64,000 bases of DNA from Curtobacterium pusillum (lineage in GTDB: Bacteria > Actinomycetota > Actinomycetes > Actinomycetales > Microbacteriaceae), in assembly GCA_002025645.1 (NCBI GenBank), contig CP018783.1, forward strand, positions 1,240,001 through 1,304,000, written 5' to 3'. A program made the translations under genes and the position numbers. The notes beneath the pieces were generated by a model that was not told the origin of the DNA, searched no databases, and worked only from the letters and a program-made list of their open reading frames with translations. Of the stretch, positions 24,349-33,023 are shown piece by piece (within the stretch, counting starts at the first letter, position 1; each line of letters begins with the position of its first letter).

Positions 24349-25596
24349 ATGCGGTCGACGACGAGCGAACTGAACTGGTCCGGCACGGTCACGTACACGG
24401 CCGAGCGGGTCCTCCGCCCGGCGTCGATCGACGAAGCAGCCGAGATCGTCGCCCGCGAACCCCGGGTCCACGGGCTCGGGACCCGGCACTCGTTCAACGA
24501 CTCCGCCGACGCCCCCGGTGTGCTGCTCGACCTGACCGGGATCCCGACCGACCTCGAGGTCGACGCCGTCCACCGCACCGTGACGATGGGGGCGGGCACC
24601 CGGTACGGCGCCGTCGCTCCCGAGATCGACCGCGCCGGGTTCGGTCTGCACAACATGGGCTCGCTCCCGCACATCTCGCTCGGCGGGGCCATCGCGACCG
24701 GGACCCACGGCTCCGGCACCGCGCTGGGGTCGCTCAGCACCGCGGTCCGCTCGTTCGAGGTGCTCGGACCCGACGGGACCGCGCGGACGATCGACCGCGA
24801 CGACCCGTCCTTCCCGGGGGCCGTGCTGCACCTCGGACTGCTCGGCATCGTCACCCGCGTCACCGTCGACGTCGAGCCGACCTACTGCATGCGCCAGGAC
24901 TCGTACGGTCCGGTCCCGTGGGACGTCTTCACCGCGAACGTCGCCGGGATCCACGCCGCGGCCACCTCGGTCTGCTCGTACACCGTCTTCGGCGACGAGA
25001 TCAGCGAGGTCCTGCTGAAGTCCCGCGTCCCGGACGGCGCCGACGACGTCGCCGTGCCCGAGGAGCTCGTCGGCGCGCCGAAGCTGCCGGAGTCCCCGGG
25101 CGACGGCCACCACACCGCCCGGGACGGCTCGGTCGGACCCTGGTGGGACCGCCTGCCGCACTTCCCGATCGAGTCGGTGCCGAGCCACGGCTCCGAGGTG
25201 CAGAGCGAGCACTTCGTCCCGCTCCGGCACGCGGCAGCAGCGCTCGACGCCGTCCGTGGTCTCGCCGACCGCATCCAGCCGCACCTGCACGTGTGCGAGC
25301 TCCGGACGATGGCGGCCGACCCGTTCTGGCTCAGCCCGACGCAGGGCGAGGACGTGCTCTGCATCGCCTTCACGTGGAAGAAGCACCCGGCCGAGGTCGC
25401 GGCACTGCTCCCGGACCTCGAGCAGCGGCTCGCGCCCTTCGACGGACGACCGCACTGGGGGAAGATGAGCTCCCTGGGACGCGAGGCGATCGACGGGCTG
25501 TACCCGCGCCTCCAGGCCTTCCGCGACCTCGTCGCCGCAGCCGACCCGGACCGGACGTTCGCGTCGGCGTTCGGCGAGCGCGTGCTCGGGGTCTGA
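24349..25596 (+). CDS. FAD-linked alditol/xylitol oxidase-like protein
   Basis: 415 residues. N-terminal PP-loop FAD-binding domain (about 15-170): RVHGLGTRHSFNDSA, VTMGAGTRYG, GLHNMGSLPHISLGGAIATGTHGSG (quoted in pieces; the His of GTHGSG is where related enzymes bind FAD covalently). The C-terminal part has LRTMAADPFWLSP, WKKHP and HWGKM, as in AldO/XyoA. Those enzymes oxidise xylitol or sorbitol at C1 with oxygen. A GTG nine bases upstream is an alternative start. Substrate is inferred from the family. Confidence 0.85.
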   Translation: MRSTTSELNWSGTVTYTAERVLRPASIDEAAEIVAREPRVHGLGTRHSFNDSADAPGVLLDLTGIPTDLEVDAVHRTVTMGAGTRYGAVAPEIDRAGFGLHNMGSLPHISLGGAIATGTHGSGTALGSLSTAVRSFEVLGPDGTARTIDRDDPSFPGAVLHLGLLGIVTRVTVDVEPTYCMRQDSYGPVPWDVFTANVAGIHAAATSVCSYTVFGDEISEVLLKSRVPDGADDVAVPEELVGAPKLPESPGDGHHTARDGSVGPWWDRLPHFPIESVPSHGSEVQSEHFVPLRHAAAALDAVRGLADRIQPHLHVCELRTMAADPFWLSPTQGEDVLCIAFTWKKHPAEVAALLPDLEQRLAPFDGRPHWGKMSSLGREAIDGLYPRLQAFRDLVAAADPDRTFASAFGERVLGV

Positions 25597-25618
25597 CCAC
25601 GCTGCTCGTCCCGAGGCG

Positions 25619-25722
25619 GGACACCGTCCCAGCATCGAGACGCCGTCCCAGCGCCGAGACGCCGCCAGAACCAGCGGCGTCTCGCGAGCCGGGCGGTGTC
25701 TCGCGAGCGGGGCGGCGTCTCG
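25619..25722. repeat. Inverted-repeat array between convergent genes
   Basis: Three direct GRGACRCCG units on the left face three CGGYGTCTC units on the right; the inner pair GAGACGCCGC/GCGGCGTCTC (25656-25665 and 25674-25683) pairs perfectly around an 8-nt loop. It lies between the alditol-oxidase-like gene and the convergent 2H phosphoesterase, so it probably acts as a bidirectional terminator. Confidence 0.6.
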
Positions 25723-25744
25723 GACGACCAGCACGCCGCCCGGC

Positions 25745-26242
25745 TCAGCCGATCGGCGTCACCGTCCGCGTCTCACCGTCCCAGTGCCGGACCCCGGCCA
25801 CCTGCAGGGTCGGCGGCAACGGGCACTCGCGGAGCACCTCGACCGCTCGGGGCAGGTCGGCGTCGCGCACCCGGCGGGCGAACGAGACGTGCGGCGACCA
25901 CCGGCCGGGCAGCGTGGTGTCGACGGCGTCCGGAGCTGCCCGGTGCACCGCGGCGTGGAAGGCGGAGAGCACCGGGTCCGGCACGACCGACCGGACCAGT
26001 ACGGACCGGCCCGGACCGGCGGGGAAGAGCAGCACGCCGCTGAGCAGCAGCGACTCCGGCGGGGGTGCGTCGAACACCGTGGGCACCGGCACCGTCGGAC
26101 CCGCCGCGAGCGTCACGTGCGGCGCGTTCGAGGGGGACGGGTGCCGACCGAGGCTCGGCAGGTCGGCGTCGACGAGCGCAGTCCACACCGCCCGCACCGC
26201 AGCGTCGGACGAGGGCTCGAGGACGAGTTCGATGCTCCGCAC
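25745..26242 (-). CDS. 2H phosphoesterase superfamily protein (2'-5' RNA ligase-like)
   Basis: 165 residues. Two HxT/Sx motifs define the 2H fold: PHVTLA near residue 41 and PHVSFA near residue 117. Such proteins ligate or cut 2',5'/cyclic phosphodiesters. I chose a GTG at 26242, which begins the first strand (RSIELVLEP); no better ATG lies nearby. The gap to the divergent metQ is 165 bp. Exact substrate unknown. Confidence 0.78.
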   Translation of the reverse strand: MRSIELVLEPSSDAAVRAVWTALVDADLPSLGRHPSPSNAPHVTLAAGPTVPVPTVFDAPPPESLLLSGVLLFPAGPGRSVLVRSVVPDPVLSAFHAAVHRAAPDAVDTTLPGRWSPHVSFARRVRDADLPRAVEVLRECPLPPTLQVAGVRHWDGETRTVTPIG

Positions 26243-26407
26243 GTACCGAGTGAACCAATGAACCGTGTGACTGCGATGTAACACGGCGGAACGGAACTCG
26301 CACGGCGCCGGGCGGCCCGTCACACTCGACTGCACGCCGCGGACCACCGCGGTCACGGCCGCGGCCACCGCGGCACCCCCACAGCACTGCCCACGAGGAG
26401 CACCCGA

Positions 26408-27361
26408 ATGTCCGCAGCACCCGCACTGCCCGAGAAGCCGAAGGGCAAGCGCCCGATCGGCTGGATCATCGCCGCCGCGGTGGTCGTCGTCGCGATCGTC
26501 GTCGCCCTCATCGTCGGAGCCGTCCGTTCGGGCGGCAACGACGACGGAGCCGGCGCTTCCGGTGACGCGCCGAAGACCGTCACGATCGGCGTCGCGGACA
26601 AGTCGCTCTCGTACTGGAGCACCTACACGAAGCTCGCGAAGTCGAAGCTCAACGTCACGGTGAAGCTGACCAACTTCGCGGACTACTCGCTGCCGAACCC
26701 GGCGCTCAAGGACAAGCAGCTGGACCTCAACCAGTTCCAGCACATCCAGTACCTCGCGGACTACAACGTCACCTCGAACGACGACCTGCAGCCGATCGGC
26801 TCGACCGCCGTCTACCCGCTGCCGCTCTACGCGACGAAGTACGACAAGGCATCGGCGATCCCCGAGGGCTCGAAGATCGCGATCCCGAACGACTCGATCA
26901 ACCAGGCGCGTGCGCTCCTCGTGCTGCAGGGCGCGAAGCTCATCACGCTGAAGGACGGCGGCTCCGCCTTCTCGACCACGTCGGACATCGAGACGAAGAA
27001 GGTCGACGTCGAGCCGCTCGAGGCCTCGCAGACCGCGAACGCCCTGCAGCAGGGCTCCGTCGCCGGCGCCGTCGTGAACAACAACTTCGCGACCGCCGCT
27101 GGCCTCCCGACGAGCGACGTCGTGTACCAGGACGACCCCTCCAGCGCGAACGCCGCCCCGTACGTGAACGTCTTCGCCGCCCGCGACGCGGACAAGGACG
27201 ACAAGACGTACCTCGCCCTCGCGAAGCTCTTCCAGGACGACGCCGTGCAGAAGGTGTTCCTCAAGGACAACCCCGACGCGGTCGTCCGCGACGAGAGCGC
27301 CTCGTCGCTGCAGGACGAGCTCGCCAAGGTCGAGAAGGACGCGAAGGCGGCCAAGCAGTAG
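26408..27361 (+). CDS. metQ: Methionine ABC transporter substrate-binding protein (NlpA/MetQ)
   Basis: 317 residues. Binds methionine outside the membrane for MetNI. Residues 20-42 form an N-terminal membrane anchor; there is no lipobox Cys, unlike classical MetQ lipoproteins. The NlpA domain spans about 58-310: VTIGVADKSLSYW, LTNFADYSLPNPALKDKQLDLNQFQHIQYL (in parts), YATKYDKASAIPEGSKIAIPND, and NNNFATAAGLP. The ATG follows GAGGAG. The stop TAG shares its last base with the metN GTG, so the three genes are an operon. Confidence 0.93.
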   Translation: MSAAPALPEKPKGKRPIGWIIAAAVVVVAIVVALIVGAVRSGGNDDGAGASGDAPKTVTIGVADKSLSYWSTYTKLAKSKLNVTVKLTNFADYSLPNPALKDKQLDLNQFQHIQYLADYNVTSNDDLQPIGSTAVYPLPLYATKYDKASAIPEGSKIAIPNDSINQARALLVLQGAKLITLKDGGSAFSTTSDIETKKVDVEPLEASQTANALQQGSVAGAVVNNNFATAAGLPTSDVVYQDDPSSANAAPYVNVFAARDADKDDKTYLALAKLFQDDAVQKVFLKDNPDAVVRDESASSLQDELAKVEKDAKAAKQ

Positions 27362-28401
27362 TGCCGGTCCTCGTCGAACTCCGCGGCGTCTCGAAGCACT
27401 ACCGCCGCGCCGACACCGGCGAGACCGTGGTGGCCGTCGAGGACGTCTCCCTGGACGTGCACCAGGGAGAGGTCCTCGGCGTCATCGGGTACTCCGGTGC
27501 CGGCAAGTCCACCCTGGTCCGCCTCGTCAACGCCCTGGAGCTGCCTTCGGCCGGCTCGGTGACGGTGGCCGGCCAGGAGCTGACGGCGATCCCCGAGCGG
27601 GATCGCCGTCTGGCGCGTCGGCGCATCGGGATGATCTTCCAGCAGTTCAACCTGTTCCGCTCCCGCACCATCGCCGGCAACGTCGCGTACCCGCTCAAGG
27701 TCGCGGGTGTGCCGAAGGCCGAGCGTGACCGCCGCGTCGCCGAGCTGCTCGACTTCGTCGGCCTGCTCGACCGGGCGTACGCCTACCCCGAGCAGTTGTC
27801 CGGGGGCCAGAAGCAACGCGTCGGCATCGCCCGCGCGCTCGCATCGAACCCGGAGCTCCTGCTCGCCGACGAGGCCACGAGCGCCCTCGACCCGGAGACC
27901 ACCTCGGAGGTCCTCGCGCTGCTGCGCCGGGTGAACCGGGAGCTCGGCGTCACCATCATCGTCATCACGCACGAGATGGACGCCGTCCGCCAGATCGCCG
28001 ACCGGGTCGCCGTGATGGAGCAGGGCCGCGTGGTCGAGGTCGGGGACGTGTACGACGTGTTCTCGACCCCGAAGACCGACGCCGCCCAGCGCTTCGTCCG
28101 CACCGCGCTGCACGACCGGCCCTCCCCCGAGACGCTCACGCGTCTGCGGGAGCGGCACCCCGGTCGGCTCGTCACGGTGCAGATCACCGACGAGGCCGGC
28201 CTGCAGAACCGCATCGACGCCGCGTTCCGCGCCGCCGGGGTCACCGCCGAGCTCGTCTACGGCGGGGTCGGGGAGATCCGTGAGCGTCGGATCGGCTCGC
28301 TGACGTACGAGCTCAGCGCAGCCGACACGACCGCCATCGACCGGGCCGTCGCCGCGCTGCGCGCCGACGGCGTCACGACCGACGAGGAGGCAGCAGCGTG
28401 A
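27361..28401 (+). CDS. metN: Methionine ABC transporter ATP-binding protein
   Basis: 346 residues. Walker A GYSGAGKST at 43-51, Q-loop near residue 95 (MIFQQFNLF), signature LSGGQKQR at about 145-152, Walker B LLLADEATSALD at about 165-176, switch His in ITHEMD. The C-terminal NIL (ACT-like) domain (about 260-340) is present, which in MetN binds methionine and inhibits transport. GTG start overlaps the metQ stop. Confidence 0.95.
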   Translation: MPVLVELRGVSKHYRRADTGETVVAVEDVSLDVHQGEVLGVIGYSGAGKSTLVRLVNALELPSAGSVTVAGQELTAIPERDRRLARRRIGMIFQQFNLFRSRTIAGNVAYPLKVAGVPKAERDRRVAELLDFVGLLDRAYAYPEQLSGGQKQRVGIARALASNPELLLADEATSALDPETTSEVLALLRRVNRELGVTIIVITHEMDAVRQIADRVAVMEQGRVVEVGDVYDVFSTPKTDAAQRFVRTALHDRPSPETLTRLRERHPGRLVTVQITDEAGLQNRIDAAFRAAGVTAELVYGGVGEIRERRIGSLTYELSAADTTAIDRAVAALRADGVTTDEEAAA

Positions 28402-29069
28402 ACAACAGCTTCCAGAGCGTGATCGACACGTTCGACGTCTTCCTGTCGTCGATCCGCGACACCATCGTGATGTCGCTCATCTCGCTGGTGATCGCCGGGA
28501 TCATCGGGCTCGCGCTGGGCCTGCTCCTGTACGCGACCCGTCCGGGCAACCTGCTCGGCAACCGGGTGGCGTACACGGTCATCAACGTGGTCGTGAACCT
28601 CGTCCGGCCGATCCCGTTCGTGATCTTCCTCGCGGCCATCGCCCCGCTGTCACGGGTCGTCGTGCAGACCACCATCGGCGTGCCCGCGGTGACGTTCGCG
28701 ATCTCGCTCGCAGCGGCGTTCGCGGTCTCCCGGATCGTCGAGCAGAACCTGCTCGCGATCGACCCCGGCGTCGTCGAGGCGGCTCGGGCGTCGGGCGCAC
28801 ACCCGGTATCGATCCTGCTGACCGTGCTCATCCCCGAGGGCCTCGGCCCGCTGATCCTCGGCTACACGTTCATCTACATCGGCATCGTCGACATGACGGC
28901 GCAGGGTGCGCTGGTCGGTGGTGGTGGCCTCGGCGAGTACGCGATCACGTACGGGTCGCAGCGGTACGACTGGTGGATCGTCTACGTGTCGGTGGCGGCG
29001 ATCGTCGTCATCGTCCAGCTCGGCCAGTTCATCGGCAACCGCTTGGCGCGCGCGACCCTGCGTCGCTGA
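28398..29069 (+). CDS. metI: Methionine ABC transporter permease
   Basis: 223 residues, five hydrophobic helices. The EAA loop is VEAARASGAHPVSILLTVLIPEGL near residue 125, followed by YTFIYIGIVDMTAQGALVGGGGLGEYA, characteristic of MetI. GTG start overlaps the metN stop as GTGA, with GGAGG 7 nt upstream. Imports methionine as the dimeric channel. No SAM riboswitch signature is seen before metQ. Confidence 0.94.
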   Translation: MNNSFQSVIDTFDVFLSSIRDTIVMSLISLVIAGIIGLALGLLLYATRPGNLLGNRVAYTVINVVVNLVRPIPFVIFLAAIAPLSRVVVQTTIGVPAVTFAISLAAAFAVSRIVEQNLLAIDPGVVEAARASGAHPVSILLTVLIPEGLGPLILGYTFIYIGIVDMTAQGALVGGGGLGEYAITYGSQRYDWWIVYVSVAAIVVIVQLGQFIGNRLARATLRR

Positions 29070-29110
29070 CGCGAGCGTCGCGCCGCGCGACGCGCTTCGC
29101 GCATGGTCGA

Positions 29111-29161
29111 GGTCGCACGAAGTGCCGCCTCGGCCGCCGCGCGGCGGCACTTCGTGCGACC
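29111..29161. repeat. 19-bp inverted repeat after metI
   Basis: GGTCGCACGAAGTGCCGCC (29111-29129) and its complement (29143-29161) pair perfectly, with a 13-nt loop. It starts 42 bp after the metI stop and probably ends the operon. A third, single arm-like sequence lies at 29306-29324. Confidence 0.65.
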
Positions 29162-29220
29162 GTCGCGTCCACGACACGGCGCGTCCTGCGACCTCAGCAC
29201 GTGCCCTGGACGCAACCGGC

Positions 29221-29263
29221 GGGAGGCCCGGTGCCGGTTCCTGGAACCGGCACCGGGCCTCCC
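29221..29263. terminator. 43-nt perfect palindrome between metI and the EEP gene
   Basis: Two 21-nt arms starting GGGAGGCCCGGTGCC pair perfectly around one central T. It lies between convergent genes, so it can stop transcription from both. With the repeat just upstream it fills the 280-bp gap; I see no gene there. Confidence 0.65.
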
Positions 29264-29350
29264 GTGCGTGCGCTGGCGCGGGGCGCACCCATGGTGACGC
29301 GCGAACGGCGCTTCGTGCCACCTCGGCGAGGCGCCCGCGGGCGCACCGCG

Positions 29351-30127
29351 TCAGGCGGCGGGAGCCTCGGTCGTCGCGACGTTGCCCGTCGCGCCGGGGT
29401 GCTCGTAGTGCGCACGGACCAGGATCGGCCGGTGGTCGGAGATGCCCGCCGGCAGGGTCTCGACACCGGCGATGTGCAAGCCGACGCTCGTCGCGAAGTC
29501 GAAGTGGCCGGTGAACTTGCGGTAGCGCAGGTACGTCGGCTGGTCCGAGAGCGACAGCGCGAAGCCGTGCTGCTCGATCTTGCGGCGCAGGTTCGTCTGG
29601 AACCAGGGGTAGTTGAAGTCGCCGACCATGACCGCGGGGGCCTCGGTCGAGAGGTCACGGACGAACTGGTGCGCGGCCTCGATCTGCTTGCGGCGCAGGG
29701 AGTTCGTCGCGGTCAGGGGCGAGGCGTGGAAGGACGCGACGATGACCTCGGCGTCGGCCTCGGTGTCGCGCAGGTGCATCGCGATGAGCCGCTCGTGCGC
29801 GGGTGCGAGGACCCGGTCGTGCAGCGACTTCTGCAGGGAGTGGATCTTGAAGTCCTCGACCTCGAAGCGGTCGTCGCGCTTGTAGATCGCGAGCCCGAGG
29901 CGGTTCCCCTGGGTCGACGCGGCGAGGGAGAGCCCGGCAACGGAGGGTGCCAGGTCGTTGCTGTCGCACTCCTGCACGCAGATCACGTCGGCCTGCGAGG
30001 CTTCGGCCAGCGCGGCGAGCTCGCCGTTCGCGGTGTGCTCGCGGAGGTTGTAGCTGACGACACGCAGCCCGGTCGGTTCCACGGCCGTGTCGGCTGCGAT
30101 CGTCCCCTGCTGCTGTGGCGCGGCCAT
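29351..30127 (-). CDS. Endonuclease/exonuclease/phosphatase family protein
   Basis: 258 residues. The EEP fold is shown by RVVSYNLREH (about 22-31), VICVQECDSND with the metal-binding Glu of QE, IVASFHASPL, MVGDFNYPWF (catalytic Asp and Asn), and GISDHRPILV (catalytic Asp-His pair). No signal peptide, so it acts in the cytoplasm. Substrate is not evident: DNA, phosphoinositide or another phosphodiester are all seen in this family. ATG follows AGGAAGG. Confidence 0.85.
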   Translation of the reverse strand: MAAPQQQGTIAADTAVEPTGLRVVSYNLREHTANGELAALAEASQADVICVQECDSNDLAPSVAGLSLAASTQGNRLGLAIYKRDDRFEVEDFKIHSLQKSLHDRVLAPAHERLIAMHLRDTEADAEVIVASFHASPLTATNSLRRKQIEAAHQFVRDLSTEAPAVMVGDFNYPWFQTNLRRKIEQHGFALSLSDQPTYLRYRKFTGHFDFATSVGLHIAGVETLPAGISDHRPILVRAHYEHPGATGNVATTEAPAA

Positions 30128-30274
30128 GCTGCCTTCCTGTTCCGGGTGTTTCCGGTCACCCTGCCGCGGGCAACCGTACTCGGCGATCGCAAACGGATGC
30201 TGAGACTGTAGCGCGGCCCGGGTTTCGTGCGTGTGACCGTGTCGAAAACGGACGACGATGCCGGATCGGCGGCC

Positions 30275-31678
30275 TCAGGCGCGAACGCGGCGCGCGGGCC
30301 GGACCGTCTCGCCGGCTGTGCGGCTCATCAGGAGCCCCTCGACGCAGGCGACGACGAGCAGCACCGCGATCACCCAGAACGCCGCGTCGTAGGGCCCGGT
30401 ACCGCCGAGTCCGGCTGCGGCTCGGATGACCACCGCGGCGACCGCGACGCCGAAGCCCGCGGCCGTCTGCTGGAGGGTGGACGACAGGGTGTTCGCCGGG
30501 GTCATGTCGGCCTGCTCGACGTCCGCGAAGGCGATGGTGTTGTACGCCGTGAAGCCGACGGACCGCGCGGCACCGCTCACGACGAGCAGCACGGCGAGGA
30601 GCCAGAACGGGGTGTCCTCGGTCATGAAGACCATCGCCACGACACTCAGCGCAGCGATCGCACTCGACACGATGATGACCGGGCGGTACCCGAACCAGCG
30701 GAGGAACGGCGTGGTCATGGGCTTGATGCCGAGGTTGCCGACGAAGACCCAGAGGACGGCGGACCCGGCGAGCACGGCGCTCCAGCCCCAGGCGTCCTGG
30801 AAGAGCAGCGGCAGGACGAACGGCACCGCGGACACGGCCAGGCGGAACAGGCTGCCCCCGGCGTGCGACACCCGGAAGGTCTCGAGCCGGAACGAGTCGA
30901 GCCCCATGATCGGGTGCGGTGCCCGGCGGAAGTGCCAGACCGCGAGCCAGCAGCACACCGCACCGAGGACACCGAACAGGACCACGGCGACGACCGGGAT
31001 CGTGTCGAGCGCGAGCAGGGACGCCATCACGACGAGCGAACCGAGGCCGAAGCAGGCGAGCAGCGAGCCGAACCAGTCGAACGGCACCCGCTCCGCCGCA
31101 CGCTCCTGCGGGACGAGCACGAGCGCCGCGACGAACGCGATCACGCCGAGCGGGATGTTGATGAGGAAGATCCAGTGCCAGGACAGGGTGTCGACGAGCA
31201 CACCACCGACGAACGGCGCGATGATCGGTGCCGCGAGGGCCGGCCAGGTCAGGATGGCGATCGCGGTGACGAGCTGCTCCCGCCCGGCGCTCCGGAGCAC
31301 GACGAGTCGTCCGACCGGCACCATGAGCGCACCGCCGAGCCCCTGCAGGATGCGCCACAGCGTCAGGTCGACGAGCCCCGTCGAGAGCGCGCAGAGGGCC
31401 GAGGCGATGGTGAACAGGGCGATCGCGCCCGCGAACACGGTGCGGGAGCCGATGCGGTCGGTCAGCCAACCACTCACGGGGATGAACACCGCCAGCGTGA
31501 CCAGGTACGCGGTGATCGCGACGCCGACCGCCGCGGAGTCGACCCCGAGGTCGCGTCCCATCGCCGGCGCCGCCGTGGCCAGGATCGTGCCGTCCAGGAG
31601 CTCCATGAAGAAGGTGCCCGCGACGAGCACGGCCACCGCCGTACTGCCCTGTCGTCGTGTCGTCATCGTCGTCGCCAT
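30275..31678 (-). CDS. MFS transporter, DHA2 type
   Basis: 467 residues with about 13 helices. Seen: FFMELLDGTILATAAPAMGRDLGV (DHA2 helix 1, in parts), GWLTDRIGSRTVFAGAIALF (motif A), WPALAAPIIAPFVGGVL, and LSWHWIFLINIPLG. The first ATG at 31678 (MATTMTT) and an ATG four codons later are both usable. It is divergent from the amino-sugar acid operon with 121 bp between, so it could move a substrate or product of that pathway, but DHA2 members are mainly exporters. Confidence 0.83.
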   Translation of the reverse strand: MATTMTTRRQGSTAVAVLVAGTFFMELLDGTILATAAPAMGRDLGVDSAAVGVAITAYLVTLAVFIPVSGWLTDRIGSRTVFAGAIALFTIASALCALSTGLVDLTLWRILQGLGGALMVPVGRLVVLRSAGREQLVTAIAILTWPALAAPIIAPFVGGVLVDTLSWHWIFLINIPLGVIAFVAALVLVPQERAAERVPFDWFGSLLACFGLGSLVVMASLLALDTIPVVAVVLFGVLGAVCCWLAVWHFRRAPHPIMGLDSFRLETFRVSHAGGSLFRLAVSAVPFVLPLLFQDAWGWSAVLAGSAVLWVFVGNLGIKPMTTPFLRWFGYRPVIIVSSAIAALSVVAMVFMTEDTPFWLLAVLLVVSGAARSVGFTAYNTIAFADVEQADMTPANTLSSTLQQTAAGFGVAVAAVVIRAAAGLGGTGPYDAAFWVIAVLLVVACVEGLLMSRTAGETVRPARRVRA

Positions 31679-31799
31679 GTCAGGCCGAATGCTATGCCCA
31701 ACCGAGGTTTTGCACTGCAGAATGACGGGGACGAGGTCGTTGCCCCACACGACGCGACACCGCGAACGTAGGGGCACCGCACGACGCACAGGAGGTTCG

Positions 31800-33023
31800 A
31801 TGACGACCACACCCGGCACGGTCACGACGAAGGGCGCCCCCGACCCGGCGACCCCGGCGACCCGCCACGTCCTCGACCACGCGCACCTGCCCGTGATGAC
31901 GCTGCGCGAGTCCGCGTTGGCGAACAACACCGCCGTCATGCAGGCCTACGTCGAGCGGCACGGGCTCCTGTTCGCGCCGCACATGAAGACGCACATGGCA
32001 CCGGCGCTGGCCGCTCGGCAGGTCGACGCCGGCGCCTGGGGCGTCACCGTCGCGTCCGTCCAGCAGGCCATGGTCGCATGGGAGCACGGCGTGCACCGGA
32101 TCCTCGTCGCGAACGAGGTCCTCGACCCCGTCGGCCTCGCGTGGCTCGCCTCCCGTCGCGCCGCCGACCCCGCCGCGGACGTCCTCTGCTACGTCGACTC
32201 CGCCGCTGGCGTCGAGGCGGCGCGAGTCGCGCAGGCCGAGGTCGCGGGCGACCTGCACGTCCTGGTCGAGGTCGGGTTCCCCGGCGGTCGCACCGGCGTC
32301 CGCACCGCTGCCGGAGCGCACGACGTCGCCCGGGCCGCGCACGACGCCGGCCTCTCGCTCCGAGGCGTCTCGGGGTACGAGGGCGGCCTGCCCGGCGTGG
32401 ACGCCGCCCGCACCTACGTCGAGGGCGTCCTCGCCGTCGCCGCCGCGGTGCGACCGCTCGTCGATGCCCCACGTGCCCTGTTCAGCATGGGCGGGAGCGC
32501 CTGGTTCGACGGGGTGGTCGACGCCGTCGCCGCCCGCCCGGACGACCTCGACGTGCTGCTCCGGTCCGGCGCGTACCTCACGCACGACGACGGCTTCTAC
32601 GCCGAGCGCACGCCCTTCGGCCGCCACCCGGAGGAAGGCTCGCTCGTCCCCGCGATCGAGGTCTGGGGGCGTGTCACGTCGTGCCCCGAGCCCGGACTCG
32701 CGCTGGTCGCGGTCGGCAAGCGGGACATCTCGTTCGACGAGGGACTCCCCGTGGTCCGTTCCGTCCGGCACGTCCGGCGGATCCGGCCCGGAGGCGCGGG
32801 TGACGTCGTTCCGGTCATTCCGGCCCCCGGGGCGGTCACCGTCACCCGCCTCGACGACCAGCACTGCTACCTCGCGCTGGCGGACGGGGCGCCAGGGCTG
32901 ACGCCTGGCGACGTCGTCGTGTTCGGCATCTCGCACCCGTGCACGGTCTTCGACAAGTGGCGGCAGGTGGTCGTCCTGGACGACGACGAGACCGTCCTCG
33001 ACACGATCGCGACGTGGTTCTGA
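31800..33023 (+). CDS. DSD1/D-threonine-aldolase-like PLP enzyme, candidate D-glucosaminate deaminase
   Basis: 407 residues. Alanine-racemase-like PLP barrel (about 30-280) with PHMKTHMAP (the PLP Lys near residue 62) and a C-terminal D-serine-dehydratase-like domain with DDQHCYL and ISHPCTVFDKW, whose His and Cys are the usual metal ligands. The family includes D-threonine aldolase, eukaryotic-type D-serine dehydratase and D-glucosaminate dehydratase. Neighbours (KDG kinase, KDPG aldolase, N-acyl deacylase) favour conversion of 2-amino-2-deoxygluconate to 2-keto-3-deoxygluconate. ATG follows AGGAGG. Annotated function is inference. Confidence 0.75.
   Translation: MTTTPGTVTTKGAPDPATPATRHVLDHAHLPVMTLRESALANNTAVMQAYVERHGLLFAPHMKTHMAPALAARQVDAGAWGVTVASVQQAMVAWEHGVHRILVANEVLDPVGLAWLASRRAADPAADVLCYVDSAAGVEAARVAQAEVAGDLHVLVEVGFPGGRTGVRTAAGAHDVARAAHDAGLSLRGVSGYEGGLPGVDAARTYVEGVLAVAAAVRPLVDAPRALFSMGGSAWFDGVVDAVAARPDDLDVLLRSGAYLTHDDGFYAERTPFGRHPEEGSLVPAIEVWGRVTSCPEPGLALVAVGKRDISFDEGLPVVRSVRHVRRIRPGGAGDVVPVIPAPGAVTVTRLDDQHCYLALADGAPGLTPGDVVVFGISHPCTVFDKWRQVVVLDDDETVLDTIATWF

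Noticed and set aside
22471-26261. Very long frames on both strands (1087 and 1223 codons) across the MFS and oxidase genes
   Set aside because: They are antisense or shifted shadows of real genes, a normal effect of very high GC; their translations are low-complexity Arg/Ala/Pro and lack any domain.
26243-26407. SAM riboswitch upstream of metQ
   Set aside because: The 165-bp gap lacks the conserved S-box stems and no terminator pair is seen.
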